Of a DNA stretch of 64,000 nucleotides, positions 24,374 through 33,091 are shown piece by piece; position 1 is the first letter of the stretch, and each line of letters starts with the position of its first letter. The position numbers and the translations under genes were made by a program. This stretch comes from CAYPFY01 sp964410105 (GTDB lineage: Bacteria > Bacteroidota > Ignavibacteria > UBA10030 > SZUA-254): positions 1 through 64,000 of the forward strand of contig CAYPFY010000010.1 of NCBI GenBank assembly GCA_964410105.1, written 5' to 3'. The notes under the pieces were generated by a model that was not told the DNA's origin, ran no database searches, and saw nothing but the letters and a program-made list of their open reading frames with translations.

Positions 24374-26877
24374 TAAATCCCTCTCTCGCTTCCCTGTTTT
24401 GTGACCTTGACGTCCTGGAGCTGCGGGGCTTTCAGCCGGATTTCGAACTGATAGTGCCGGTACGCGCCGGTCGGAACCCACGAAAAGTTCATGAACCAGC
24501 AGTGAAGGTCGCGGCTCACGTTGATCGAGGGAACGACGACCTGGCGGTTTGTGATATCGTAACCTCCCCCCCCTGAAATCTTCCAGTTTTCGGTGAGATT
24601 GAACTCCAGATTTCCTCGGACGCTGGAGGCGCGTGACTTCTGGCCGGGAACTTTGTCCTCAGAATAATCCCACGAGAGCGACAATCTCCAGGGAATGCTG
24701 AAATCCGGTTCCTCCTCTCGAAAAATCCCTCCATAGGGGGCGGCCGCCGTCTCCCGAGCCGAGGAAGTATCGGCGGCAGAGGATTTCCGGGAATGTCTTT
24801 CGCCTGAAAGGGAGGTTGAGAGGGCGATGCTGAAATTGGTGAGCCGGGCAAGCCGGCCCTCTTCGTTGATGAGAAACTTGTTGACGCGGTTAAAAACTCC
24901 GGGAAGAGGCTCCTCAAGTTTATAGAGATCGAAACCGGCGCCGCCCCCTATATCGAGCGCATTTCCGATTCCGGTACGATAGCTCAGGCCGATCGGCGAA
25001 AAATTGAGGCTGTCGGCCGAAAAATTATAGCTTATCCCGGCCCCGAGATTAAGCAGAGTGATTTTCGTCGGCTCCTTTCCCTCTTCCTTCTGGATACCCT
25101 TCATTTCGAAGACGTTTCCCACGTTCAGTCCCATCACCATCTGTCTGGGGGCCAGATTCTCGCCGACCACCTGTTTGGAGTACGTGAACGAGAGGTTCGG
25201 GGTAAGCGTATGCCGGATCGCGGCGATGCCGAGAATCCCCGGTTGGACGATCCCGTACACCTTCGTGCTGGCTGAAATGCCCGAGGAGAAGAAGCCCGAG
25301 CGTTGAGTCTGGCGATCCTCGGTCCGGATGAAAGTGCTGTCGGATGGATTCTGTGCCGGGATATCGTTATCGAAGAATATTCGTTGATCCGAGTAGCTCA
25401 CCGAAGGGGAGATGGTAAAATATCCAAGCTTCGGGGAGATATTCATGCTGACGCCCTGATTGAGAACCCGGCTCCGGTCGAATTCGAAATCCTGAATCGA
25501 TGAAAGGGTGTCGAGCGGAGTGGCCCTGGCTCTCACCGTCCTCTTCAGTTTGTTCCTGTTGTTGTCGAAGCGCGCGGTGTAATTTACGCCGATCATTTCA
25601 TACCAGGAAAGGTCCGACTCCTCCCCCTTTCTTCCGAACCGGAACGGGTAGCTCTGGCTGTGATTAAAACTGACCGAGGGAAGGATCTCGTAGAGACTTC
25701 CGTCGATGAGATTCTGCCGCCGTGAAATATTTATCGCCATGCTGTTCGGCGAGCCCTCCCATGATTTTGAGATCGTCGCGTTCGAAGTGATATCCTGCTG
25801 AAGCGCCTGATTCAGGTCGATCGTGTTGCGGAATGAATTGTTGCTCGCAAACGTGAAATTCGCGTCGAATCGGGTGGTGGGATTCAATTCCTGGTGATGG
25901 TTGATCGAAAGCGAATACGACTCATCGACCGAGTGGGAAGGATCAGAGGACTCTCCTTCCATCAGTTTCCGGTATTGCCCCGAGATTCCGCCGGAGAGAT
26001 AGTACCGGAGGGAGTAACGGTAATCGGACGAAGCGGCCCAGCTCCCCTTCGTGTAGAGGTCTGTTTTCAGATTGATATCCATGTAATCCGAGATCGCCCA
26101 GTAATAGCCGAGATGCCTCAGGAGGCGTCCGTGAGTTGGATCCTCTGCGATCGCCGGTGCGATGATACCCGACCGCCGCCCCCCGTGGCTGGGAAAGACT
26201 CCGAGTGGAAGCCAGAAGAGGGGGACCCCTGCGATGTAAAGGTATACCGGTTCGGCGATCACCTTGTCGCCCGGCGTCACCTTCATCTTCGGGCTCCCGA
26301 AGTAATAGTGCGGTTCGGGAGCGTCGCAGGTTGTATACCGTCCGTCGGCGATGAAGAGCACATCGTCTCCAATTTTCTTGATCCTATCGCCGCGGTAGTA
26401 TCCCTGATCGATCTTCGTGTTCGCTATATTCAGCCTCCCTTTTTTTGACCTAAAATTGTAGCCCAGCTCCTTGCTATGGTATTCCTCGGGACCGTCTTTC
26501 ATGATCGGGGTCCCCCGCTCCCCCCTTCCGGAGGTATCGGAGGTATCGGGAACGCCGAAGGCCGACATGGTGGCATCATTCCAGTTGATAGTGATCCGTT
26601 CCGCCTGGAGATCCATCTTCTGGTAACGGATATTGCCTTTGCTGTAAAGGGACATCGACCTGGCGGGAATGGAGTAGATGATCGAATCCGCGCTGGAATA
26701 ATTGACAACCGTATCGATTCCCTGCACGGAGCCGCTCGAATCCGGGGCGGCTAGAGAATCGCGGCTCGCCCCCCCGGCCGCTGCGGCGGTCGTATCGGGA
26801 CGGGGTCTATCCTGGGCGGTTGAGAGAGAGAAAAAAACGAGGAGCACGAGTGCAGCCGTACACAGCCGGCGGGGCAT
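24370..26877 (-). CDS. LptD-like outer-membrane LPS-assembly protein
   Basis: An 835-residue outer-membrane barrel protein. A signal peptide (LCTAALVLLVFFSLSTAQ) is followed by an OstA-type jellyroll region (SMSLYSKGNIRYQKMDLQAE, then ADGRYTTCDAPEPHYYF) and a long beta-barrel with the typical entry segment VYLYIAGVPLFWLPLGVFP and RRSGIIAP. These mark the Bacteroidota-type LptD that inserts lipopolysaccharide in the outer leaflet. It is the last gene of the rarA-ROK-lptD group: the ROK stop is only six bases upstream. It converges on clpX with a three-base overlap. Identification as the sole LptD is probable but the barrel part is weakly conserved. Confidence 0.85.
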   Translation of the reverse strand: MPRRLCTAALVLLVFFSLSTAQDRPRPDTTAAAAGGASRDSLAAPDSSGSVQGIDTVVNYSSADSIIYSIPARSMSLYSKGNIRYQKMDLQAERITINWNDATMSAFGVPDTSDTSGRGERGTPIMKDGPEEYHSKELGYNFRSKKGRLNIANTKIDQGYYRGDRIKKIGDDVLFIADGRYTTCDAPEPHYYFGSPKMKVTPGDKVIAEPVYLYIAGVPLFWLPLGVFPSHGGRRSGIIAPAIAEDPTHGRLLRHLGYYWAISDYMDINLKTDLYTKGSWAASSDYRYSLRYYLSGGISGQYRKLMEGESSDPSHSVDESYSLSINHHQELNPTTRFDANFTFASNNSFRNTIDLNQALQQDITSNATISKSWEGSPNSMAINISRRQNLIDGSLYEILPSVSFNHSQSYPFRFGRKGEESDLSWYEMIGVNYTARFDNNRNKLKRTVRARATPLDTLSSIQDFEFDRSRVLNQGVSMNISPKLGYFTISPSVSYSDQRIFFDNDIPAQNPSDSTFIRTEDRQTQRSGFFSSGISASTKVYGIVQPGILGIAAIRHTLTPNLSFTYSKQVVGENLAPRQMVMGLNVGNVFEMKGIQKEEGKEPTKITLLNLGAGISYNFSADSLNFSPIGLSYRTGIGNALDIGGGAGFDLYKLEEPLPGVFNRVNKFLINEEGRLARLTNFSIALSTSLSGERHSRKSSAADTSSARETAAAPYGGIFREEEPDFSIPWRLSLSWDYSEDKVPGQKSRASSVRGNLEFNLTENWKISGGGGYDITNRQVVVPSINVSRDLHCWFMNFSWVPTGAYRHYQFEIRLKAPQLQDVKVTKQGSERGIY

Positions 26878-26883
26878 GGATCG

Positions 26884-27846
26884 TCAGAGGACCAGGCTTG
26901 CGGCGCCGATTATTCCGGCCGGATTGCCGAGCTTCGCCCTCAGGATCCTGATGCCGGCCCGGTGGGGGGTGAGAACGCGCTCCCTGGTGCTCGACTCGAT
27001 CTTATCGAACACGAACTGCGGCGCGGCCGATACGCCGCCGCCTATGACGACGACGCGCAGATCAACCGTATTCAGCACGGAGGCGAGCGCGCACCCGAGA
27101 AGCTCCCCCGCTTCTTCGAGAATACCGATAGCCTCCTCGTCTCCCTGTTCGGCTGCAAGGGAAATAACAGAAGGCTCGATCTTGTCGAGATTTCCCCCGA
27201 CAAGCTCCTTGATTTTTGAGCGCGGCCGGTCGGGGGGACTGGATTCGAGAATCTCCTTTGTCCTCTGGGAAAGATAGCGCTGGCCGATATATGCCTCGAT
27301 GCAGCCCAGGCTTCCGCAATTGCAACGGCGTCCATTATAGTCGATTGAGACATGGCCGACCTCCCCGGCTCCGCCGTAGGGCCCGCGGTAAATCTTGCGG
27401 TCCAGGATGATTCCGCCGCCCACGCCTGTCCCCCAGATAACGAACAGAAAATCCTTGTGGTCCACCCCGGACCCGTACTTCGCTTCGGCGATCGCGGCGC
27501 AATTCGCATCATTCTCGATGAAAACGGGGAGGGGAATCACTTTGCGGATCGCCTTCGCGACCTGAACATCGTTCCAGTTCGAGAAATTGGGCGGATTATG
27601 CACCGCCCCGTCGTGGACGGTCACGACGCCGGGGGATCCGATTCCGATGCCGAAGCAATCGACCGGCTTTCGCCGGGCGAGCAGCTGCCGGACGGCTTCG
27701 CCGATCTGCTTGAGGACGGTAGCGGGGCCCTTGTTCGCCAGGGTCTCCACCGAGACCTGCTCCAGTATCTTCCCTTCCGGTGTGACGGCCCCTGCCTTGA
27801 TGGTAGTTGCCCCCATGTCGACGCCAAGGGCAAATGTTTTTTTCAT
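26884..27846 (-). CDS. ROK-family sugar kinase (glucokinase-like)
   Basis: A 320-residue cytoplasmic kinase that likely phosphorylates glucose or a related hexose with ATP. The N-terminal phosphate loop is GVDMGATTIKAG. The catalytic Asp113 is in ENDANCAA, and the ROK zinc site uses His165 (GEVGHVSID) with Cys175, Cys177 and Cys182 in CNCGSLGCIEAY. The ATG at 27846 overlaps the rarA stop as ATGA, so it is preferred over a GTG six codons upstream. lptD follows after six bases. The ROK repressor helix-turn-helix is absent, so this is a kinase and not a regulator. Exact sugar unknown. Confidence 0.92.
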   Translation of the reverse strand: MKKTFALGVDMGATTIKAGAVTPEGKILEQVSVETLANKGPATVLKQIGEAVRQLLARRKPVDCFGIGIGSPGVVTVHDGAVHNPPNFSNWNDVQVAKAIRKVIPLPVFIENDANCAAIAEAKYGSGVDHKDFLFVIWGTGVGGGIILDRKIYRGPYGGAGEVGHVSIDYNGRRCNCGSLGCIEAYIGQRYLSQRTKEILESSPPDRPRSKIKELVGGNLDKIEPSVISLAAEQGDEEAIGILEEAGELLGCALASVLNTVDLRVVVIGGGVSAAPQFVFDKIESSTRERVLTPHRAGIRILRAKLGNPAGIIGAASLVL

Positions 27847-29171
27847 CGTTGCTTTTTTTTCCACAGCAGGTTCAGTCGTTCGCGGATCGCCTTCTCGGCC
27901 CCGATATCCGCCGGGCGATAATAGGTTTTCCCCTCCAGATTGTCGGGGAGGTACTGCTGCTCCACGAAATGCCCATCAAAACTGTGGCTGTACTTGTAGT
28001 CCGCGCCGTAATGAAGCTCCTCCATGAGCTTGGTGGGAGCATTGCGGAGGTGAAGGGGGACGCTTTCGTTCTTCATGCGTTTGACATCCCCCGTCGCCTC
28101 CCCTATGGCGACGGTTGATGCGTTGCTCTTGGGAGCTGAGGCAAGATAGGTTGCTGTCTGGGCAAGGATGAGGCGAGACTCCGGCATCCCCACATAATCG
28201 ACCGCCGTGAAGCAGCTTGTGGCGAGGGGAAGCGCAAGAGGATCGGCGTTCCCGATATCCTCGGAGGCGAGGATAATCATCCTCCGTGCGATGAACTTAG
28301 GATCCTCTCCCCCTTCCAGCATCCGGGCAAGCCAATAGACCGAAGCGTCGGGGTCGCTCCCGCGGACGCTCTTGATGAACGCGGAAATGACGTTATAGTG
28401 CTCTTCGCCGCCGTCGTCATACCGTATGTTCTTGCGCTGGAAGGCCCTTTCGATCGCATCGGCCGTAACAATTCGTTCGCCGTTCGGACCCGGCTTCACG
28501 AGCCGGAGCGCGGTTTCCAGGCCGTTGAGCACTATCCGCGCATCCCCGCCGGCCAGGAGCATCAGCTGTTCACGCTCTTTTCGTCCTATGGAACCAGCCA
28601 TTCCCTTCAGGATGGGATCGTCCGTAAGCGCGCGGTCGATGACGCGGTTGAGCTCCTCCGATCCTAGGGGCTCGAGAACGTAGACGAAACAACGGGAAAG
28701 CAGCGGAGGAATAACTTCAAACGACGGGTTTTCGGTCGTAGCTCCGATGAGCGTTATGACGCCCTCTTCGACGCTATGGAGAAGAGCATCCTGCTGGGCC
28801 TTGTTAAATCGGTGGATTTCGTCGATGAAGAGAACCGTCCGCTTCTGGAGTTTCGAGCGGTTGGCGGCTGCCCGCTCGAGAATTTTGCGGACATCCTGGA
28901 CGCCTGAGGAGACGGCGTTCAGCTGAAAAAACTCGGCCTTCGTGTGCGCGGCGACGATCCGCGCGATTGTCGTCTTCCCGCATCCCGGCGGGCCCCAGAA
29001 AATCATTGAAGGGAGCTGATCGCTTTCGATGAGAAGCCGCAGGGGCCTGTCTTTGCCGAGGAGATGCTTCTGCCCGACGACATCGTCAAGAGATGCGGGT
29101 CGGATCCGCTCTGCCAGAGGGGCCGGAGGGCTACTCCCTTTCTTCGTATTACCTTCCGGGAACAGTTCCAT
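27843..29171 (-). CDS. rarA: Replication-associated recombination protein A (AAA+ ATPase)
   Basis: A 442-residue clamp-loader-like ATPase of the RarA/MgsA/WRNIP1 family, which acts at stalled replication forks. Walker A is WGPPGCGKTT, Walker B LFIDEIHRFNKAQQDAL, sensor 1 IGATTENPSFEV, and SRCFVYVLEPL follows. The C-terminal tetramerisation part contains ASEDIGNADPLAL and YKYSHSFDGHFVEQQYLPD, both highly typical. Its stop overlaps the ROK start as ATGA. The upstream gene is the FtsB/DivIC-like gene, 47 bases away. Length is normal. Confidence 0.96.
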   Translation of the reverse strand: MELFPEGNTKKGSSPPAPLAERIRPASLDDVVGQKHLLGKDRPLRLLIESDQLPSMIFWGPPGCGKTTIARIVAAHTKAEFFQLNAVSSGVQDVRKILERAAANRSKLQKRTVLFIDEIHRFNKAQQDALLHSVEEGVITLIGATTENPSFEVIPPLLSRCFVYVLEPLGSEELNRVIDRALTDDPILKGMAGSIGRKEREQLMLLAGGDARIVLNGLETALRLVKPGPNGERIVTADAIERAFQRKNIRYDDGGEEHYNVISAFIKSVRGSDPDASVYWLARMLEGGEDPKFIARRMIILASEDIGNADPLALPLATSCFTAVDYVGMPESRLILAQTATYLASAPKSNASTVAIGEATGDVKRMKNESVPLHLRNAPTKLMEELHYGADYKYSHSFDGHFVEQQYLPDNLEGKTYYRPADIGAEKAIRERLNLLWKKKQR

Positions 29172-29218
29172 TTGCTCGCTGTACAGTCACCTCGCGGGCG
29201 CGCGTGACGATCCGGCTA

Positions 29219-29557
29219 TCACTTCCCCTTCTTCACCCTGTAGACGGTTTCGCCTTCACGGATCATGCCGTACTTTTCCCGTGCAACCTTTTCGATCGCC
29301 CTGGGGTCACTATCGAGCGCTTTCGATTCCGCCTGCAACTGGACCTGCTCCTGTTCGGCCTGGCGGATTTTTTCCTCCATCTGGCGCTTCTGAGATTCGA
29401 GATTGAGCCGCTGCAGAATCCCCTTATTGCTGAAGGTCACGAACCCGAGAGCCGGCACGACGATGATAATCGTGAGAAGAGTGTTGCGCTTCTTGAACAG
29501 ACGTTTGAACCATCCTGTAACCTTCGGGCGTGCGCCTCGGTAGTATTGGCTGTCCAT
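29219..29557 (-). CDS. FtsB/DivIC-family septum formation initiator protein
   Basis: A 112-residue bitopic membrane protein. A short basic cytoplasmic start (WFKRLFKKRN) leads into one membrane segment (TLLTIIIVVPALGFVTF), then a periplasmic coiled coil (LESQKRQMEEKIRQAEQEQ) and the family's closing region DPRAIEKVAREKYGMIREGE. FtsB/DivIC pairs with FtsL in the divisome. I start at the ATG at 29557; a TTG three codons upstream is possible. It lies between a Yip1-family membrane protein and rarA. Length fits the family. Confidence 0.85.
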   Translation of the reverse strand: MDSQYYRGARPKVTGWFKRLFKKRNTLLTIIIVVPALGFVTFSNKGILQRLNLESQKRQMEEKIRQAEQEQVQLQAESKALDSDPRAIEKVAREKYGMIREGETVYRVKKGK

Positions 29558-29608
29558 GGCCCACAATGTACGAGAATTTGGCGGAATTTCAAATCACCTG
29601 ACCGGGCC

Positions 29609-30289
29609 TCAGGGGACATTCAGGTGAAGGTTTTCTTTCAGGAGATAGATCATCGTGATGTTGAAGGTCGTCGTCGAGCACCAGGCGATGAGGCTGGATA
29701 TGAATCCTTTGAGGTTATGCCATTGGAACAGGGTAGAGAGCCCGAAGCCAACAAACGTGATATAGAGAACGGAGAAAACATTCACCGAGTTCAGCACCAT
29801 GAACCCCAGCGAACCGTGTGCACTCCCGGCGGCGGGATCGAGGCCCAGGGGAACGGCGAGAACTGCGGAGTGAGCAGCGCGAGGAAAGACTGCGGCCGCC
29901 AGCTGACCCAGCACGTTGAACGCTTCGGAGTGAATTTCGAGCGAGAGGATATGGCTGAAGCGTGCCGCTTCCCTGATGGTCCACAGTCGGCTCAGAAAGA
30001 ATAAAACCAGTGCGGTGGAATACCACCCGACGATGAGCCTCACGGGCAGGAACATCGACCGGACAAAAAGTTCGTCGTCAAATCGTTTTGCAAGGTCGAG
30101 TTTATCGGCTGCGGTCGCCGTGGGGGGAATCTGTGCGAGCGCAAGACGGACGGTGACGGGGTGAACCGATATCATGGCGGCGACAGAGAGGAGAGCGAGC
30201 GCTGCGAAAGCGACCAGCCACACGGGCTTCCGGCGGATGCGCTCGACGGCATCGCGCGGATTGACGAACATGGAGGCAAGGATCCGCAT
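29609..30289 (-). CDS. Yip1-family integral membrane protein
   Basis: A 226-residue protein with about five membrane segments. The start MRILASMFVNPRDAVERIRRKPVWLVAF fits the Yip1 pattern, where a short amphipathic region with NP-x-xx-R precedes the first membrane span. Later spans include LIVGWYSTALVLFFLSRL and VFSVLYITFVGFGLSTLFQW. The role of bacterial Yip1 proteins is not known. Its start follows the ABC ATPase stop by only two bases, so it is probably co-transcribed with the ABC exporter and may act with it. Confidence 0.72.
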   Translation of the reverse strand: MRILASMFVNPRDAVERIRRKPVWLVAFAALALLSVAAMISVHPVTVRLALAQIPPTATAADKLDLAKRFDDELFVRSMFLPVRLIVGWYSTALVLFFLSRLWTIREAARFSHILSLEIHSEAFNVLGQLAAAVFPRAAHSAVLAVPLGLDPAAGSAHGSLGFMVLNSVNVFSVLYITFVGFGLSTLFQWHNLKGFISSLIAWCSTTTFNITMIYLLKENLHLNVP

Positions 30290-30291
30290 GC

Positions 30292-31080
30292 TCAGAGCCA
30301 GGTGAGGTTTTTCTTACGGACTTTGTCCGAGACGAGGTCGACGAAGAGCTCCTCGAGCGATTCGTACCTCCGGTCGGCAATCGCCCCGAGGGCGCGGGTA
30401 CGGATCTCCGACGTCTTGCATTCCAGAAGGATTTTTCCCTGGTGTATAATTGCGACGTCGCTGCAGAATCGCTCGACCGTATCGAGCACGTGGGAGGTGA
30501 TCAGTATCGTCGTTCCCCTCGAGGCCATCATGCTGAGCGTCTCCTTGATCGAGCTGGCCGCCACGGCGTCGATTCCCTCCAGGGGCTCATCGAGAAGGAT
30601 GAGGCGCGGACCGTGGACGATAGCGGCAGCAAGGGAGATTTTTTTCTTCATCCCCGTGGATAATGTTGCGATCGGCGAGTCGCATTTTTCCTGGAGATCG
30701 AAGAATTCCAAGAGCTCCGCGATCCGGCTTCCTCTCTCCCCGGCCGGTATCGCATACATCGTCGCCACGAACAGGAGGTATTCCTTCGGGGTCATCCAGT
30801 CAAAGTAGAGGGGCTCGTCGAGCACGAATCCGATATCGCGTTTATAACCCTCATCATGGTCTTCGATCGGCTTCCCGAACAGGCGAACTTCCCCTGATGT
30901 CCTGCGGGAGAGTCCGGCGACGATTTTTATCGTCGTCGTCTTTCCCGCTCCGTTGAGACCGATGAATCCGAAGATTGCTCCCGCGGGGATCGTGAACGAA
31001 AGGCCGTCAAGAGCTCGGACTCCGTTATCGTACTCCTTGACGAGATGTGAAAATTGAAGGACTGCTAGTGCGTCATCCAT
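30292..31080 (-). CDS. ABC transporter ATP-binding protein
   Basis: A 262-residue ATPase subunit. Walker A is GLNGAGKTTTIK, the signature LSTGMKKKISLAAAI, Walker B LILLDEPLEGID and the switch His in LITSH. The layout is that of export-type (ABC-2) ATPases. It overlaps the upstream permease gene by 16 bases and is followed two bases later by the Yip1-family gene. With the two permease genes at 31065-32395 it forms a full exporter. The transported substrate is unknown. Confidence 0.93.
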   Translation of the reverse strand: MDDALAVLQFSHLVKEYDNGVRALDGLSFTIPAGAIFGFIGLNGAGKTTTIKIVAGLSRRTSGEVRLFGKPIEDHDEGYKRDIGFVLDEPLYFDWMTPKEYLLFVATMYAIPAGERGSRIAELLEFFDLQEKCDSPIATLSTGMKKKISLAAAIVHGPRLILLDEPLEGIDAVAASSIKETLSMMASRGTTILITSHVLDTVERFCSDVAIIHQGKILLECKTSEIRTRALGAIADRRYESLEELFVDLVSDKVRKKNLTWL

Positions 31081-31757
31081 AAAGGATTGATCTTTATGAG
31101 GCCTGCGGTCCGCGGGATCGACGATCTATGCCAGAATGTGATGGCTCCGGCCATGAAGACGAGCAGGAGGGCCGGGAAATGCATCAGTGAGACCAGGATG
31201 TAATACGGGATCGAGAGGATGGCGAGGTGGACAAGGTGCCAGACCGCGTCGACCGCGTCGGCGATCCGGAATCCCGTTTCGCGTCGCGGCTCTTTGATCG
31301 ATTGCGAATTCCCGAGGCAGAGCATCGGAGGCAGGATGCTCGCAAGATAGAGCGCGGCGTCTCCTGCCGCCGACGGGCGAATTTTTTCGGGCGAAAAGTA
31401 GAATAGCGCCATTGAGCAGGTGATCATCAAAAGACATACAAGCCCCAGGGTCGCAAGATTTTTTGCCAGAATTACCTCGCTCCAAGAAACGGGCAAGACT
31501 GCCATCGCCTCCGGCTCAATGGGCCTGCGGAAGAAAATATTGTTGAACTGCGGCTCAAGACCGATCAGGACGACAAATATGACAGGGGCAAACGGCGAGC
31601 CCACCGGATAGATCCATGCCATCAGGTACACCCCAGCGAGGAGGAGCGGAAACAGGTGAAAGGCTCGCCGGTGGCGGAAGAAATCCCTGATCTCCATAGA
31701 AAAAAGAAACCATCGTCGCCCTTCGAAGAGTCCGCCCGGCCCGGCTTGTCGAATCAT
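31065..31757 (-). CDS. ABC exporter membrane subunit
   Basis: A 230-residue membrane protein with about five to six hydrophobic spans (FPLLLAGVYLMAWIYP, LGLVCLLMITCSMALFYF, LAILSIPYYILVSL). A long in-frame extension upstream is a shadow of the neighbouring gene; the ATG at 31757 overlaps that gene's stop as ATGA and gives a sensible start (MIRQAGPGGLFEGRRW). It overlaps the ATPase start by 16 bases. I take it as a permease half of an ABC-2 type exporter from context and topology; no strong sequence motif defines the family. Confidence 0.72.
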   Translation of the reverse strand: MIRQAGPGGLFEGRRWFLFSMEIRDFFRHRRAFHLFPLLLAGVYLMAWIYPVGSPFAPVIFVVLIGLEPQFNNIFFRRPIEPEAMAVLPVSWSEVILAKNLATLGLVCLLMITCSMALFYFSPEKIRPSAAGDAALYLASILPPMLCLGNSQSIKEPRRETGFRIADAVDAVWHLVHLAILSIPYYILVSLMHFPALLLVFMAGAITFWHRSSIPRTAGLIKINPLWMTH

Positions 31758-32395
31758 GCGATCTTCCGCCCCAGAGCGATCGCTGCCATGCCTGTCGCTA
31801 CCAGCAGCCCACAGCTCAGGAAACACCTCGATAGATCGCCGGTTTCGGCACCTGCCATCGCGTTCACCGAGAAGGATAGTATCGGAACGGAGCTGAGAAG
31901 GGCGGCCTGACCGAAAACAACGGACAGGATAAGGGCCGCCGTTATCCCCAGAATTACGACGACTCCGAGGCTCGTCATTGGGAGCGAGGATCGTGTAATC
32001 CACAGACTCAGGATACCGATGATCAGCTCCGCATCCGCAATCAGCAGAAAGGTCGCGGCAACGGCAGCGGTCGAGAGGGGCCACGACGGAAAGCGGAGGA
32101 CGATCATGAAAAAAAGCGCCGTGGACCACAGGGCGATGCTCGCCGGACGCCGAATGCTCCCCCAGACGGTGAACAGTATTCGGCTCAGAGGAGTTGTCGG
32201 GAAGATCGTGGTTTTTCGAATGATATCACCCCCCCGGACGAGGAACGACAGCTCCGCGAGCACGACGAGGGAGACTTCTATAAAAAGAAAAAGTGCCAGG
32301 AAGCTTCCGCCGCGATCTTTCCTGATGTACTGATCCATGTAGCCGCAGAAGATCATATTGAGAACCGCGAGAAGGGGGGGATGCATCCTCATCCG
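31754..32395 (-). CDS. ABC exporter membrane subunit (second)
   Basis: A 213-residue membrane protein with about five spans (FLALFLFIEVSLVVLAEL, LGVVVILGITAALILSVVF, CFLSCGLLVATGMAAIAL). I start at the ATG at 32395, which has GGAGAGG just upstream; the longer in-frame version would overlap the preceding gene and add an unlikely proline-rich lead. Its stop overlaps the next permease gene as ATGA. The order permease, permease, ATPase is typical of an exporter operon. Family is inferred from context. Confidence 0.65.
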   Translation of the reverse strand, partial: RMRMHPPLLAVLNMIFCGYMDQYIRKDRGGSFLALFLFIEVSLVVLAELSFLVRGGDIIRKTTIFPTTPLSRILFTVWGSIRRPASIALWSTALFFMIVLRFPSWPLSTAAVAATFLLIADAELIIGILSLWITRSSLPMTSLGVVVILGITAALILSVVFGQAALLSSVPILSFSVNAMAGAETGDLSRCFLSCGLLVATGMAAIALGRKIA

Positions 32396-32480
32396 GGCCT
32401 CTCCGCCCTGGCTCTGGCGATCGACGGCGAGGAGTTCAGTTGCGATCTGTAGTGAAGAGTCCACAGGGGGAGGCGCCAGG

Positions 32481-32930
32481 TCAGGGCCGTTTCCAGGGAT
32501 CGGCGGGGAAACGCCAATCGATCGGAAGCTCGATCCACTCACCGGTGAGAGTGGCGAAGCCGACGGGCGCGTGCTCGAGGGAATACTCGATCTGAAGCTT
32601 CATCTTCACGTACGCCAGCACCGCGCTCAATCCGTCTAATCGGCAGACATTGTGGAGCACCTCGGCATACCCCCGCCGCTGGAATGATCGCAGCGTCTCC
32701 TGGCGCTCAAAGTACTCGGGAGGCGCGAGCCTGTTGATGTTTTTTTCGATAATCTGCGATTCGGATTGAAGGCTGTCGAGAAAATACCCGGGTGTGAGAT
32801 CCTGTGAGCGTGAATTACCGGCACAGATGAGGGCGAGCAACACGATCGGGAAAGCGACCGTGCCTCCCGGAGTCGGGCGGGAGAATGTTGGTGTGTTTGA
32901 TTTCAGGGGAAACCCTTTGGGTTTTACCAT
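32481..32930 (-). CDS. Exported protein of unknown function
   Basis: A protein of up to 149 residues. A hydrophobic stretch (VAFPIVLLALICAGNSRSQ) near residues 25-43 looks like a signal peptide, so the true start may lie later than the first ATG, possibly at a GTG inside this segment. The mature part is helical and polar (ESQIIEKNINRLAPPEYFERQETLRSF is its longest helix, shown here only in part). It resembles no family I can name. It lies between ddl and the exporter permeases on the same strand and may be read with the exporter. Confidence 0.55.
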   Translation of the reverse strand: MVKPKGFPLKSNTPTFSRPTPGGTVAFPIVLLALICAGNSRSQDLTPGYFLDSLQSESQIIEKNINRLAPPEYFERQETLRSFQRRGYAEVLHNVCRLDGLSAVLAYVKMKLQIEYSLEHAPVGFATLTGEWIELPIDWRFPADPWKRP

Positions 32931-33091
32931 TTGGGGCCCCTGTAGTCAGAGGCCGGCATCCTCCGCGTTCGGCTCACGTCTCTGCCTCTTGGGTATTGGG
33001 ATCCTCGGCAATGAACGTCAGCTGCATCGCCGGCGCAGAAGCGCCACCCCCTCTCGGGGATCTATATCCCGAGTTCCCCTCAGGGTGAAGG

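Noticed and set aside
23297..24481. A 394-codon minus-strand frame
   Set aside because: It is the antisense of clpX, whose motifs are complete.
31758..32129. Long N-terminal extension of the ABC permease at 31065
   Set aside because: It lies antisense-free but out of frame over the other permease gene and is arginine-rich; the ATGA overlap at 31754-31757 gives a better start.
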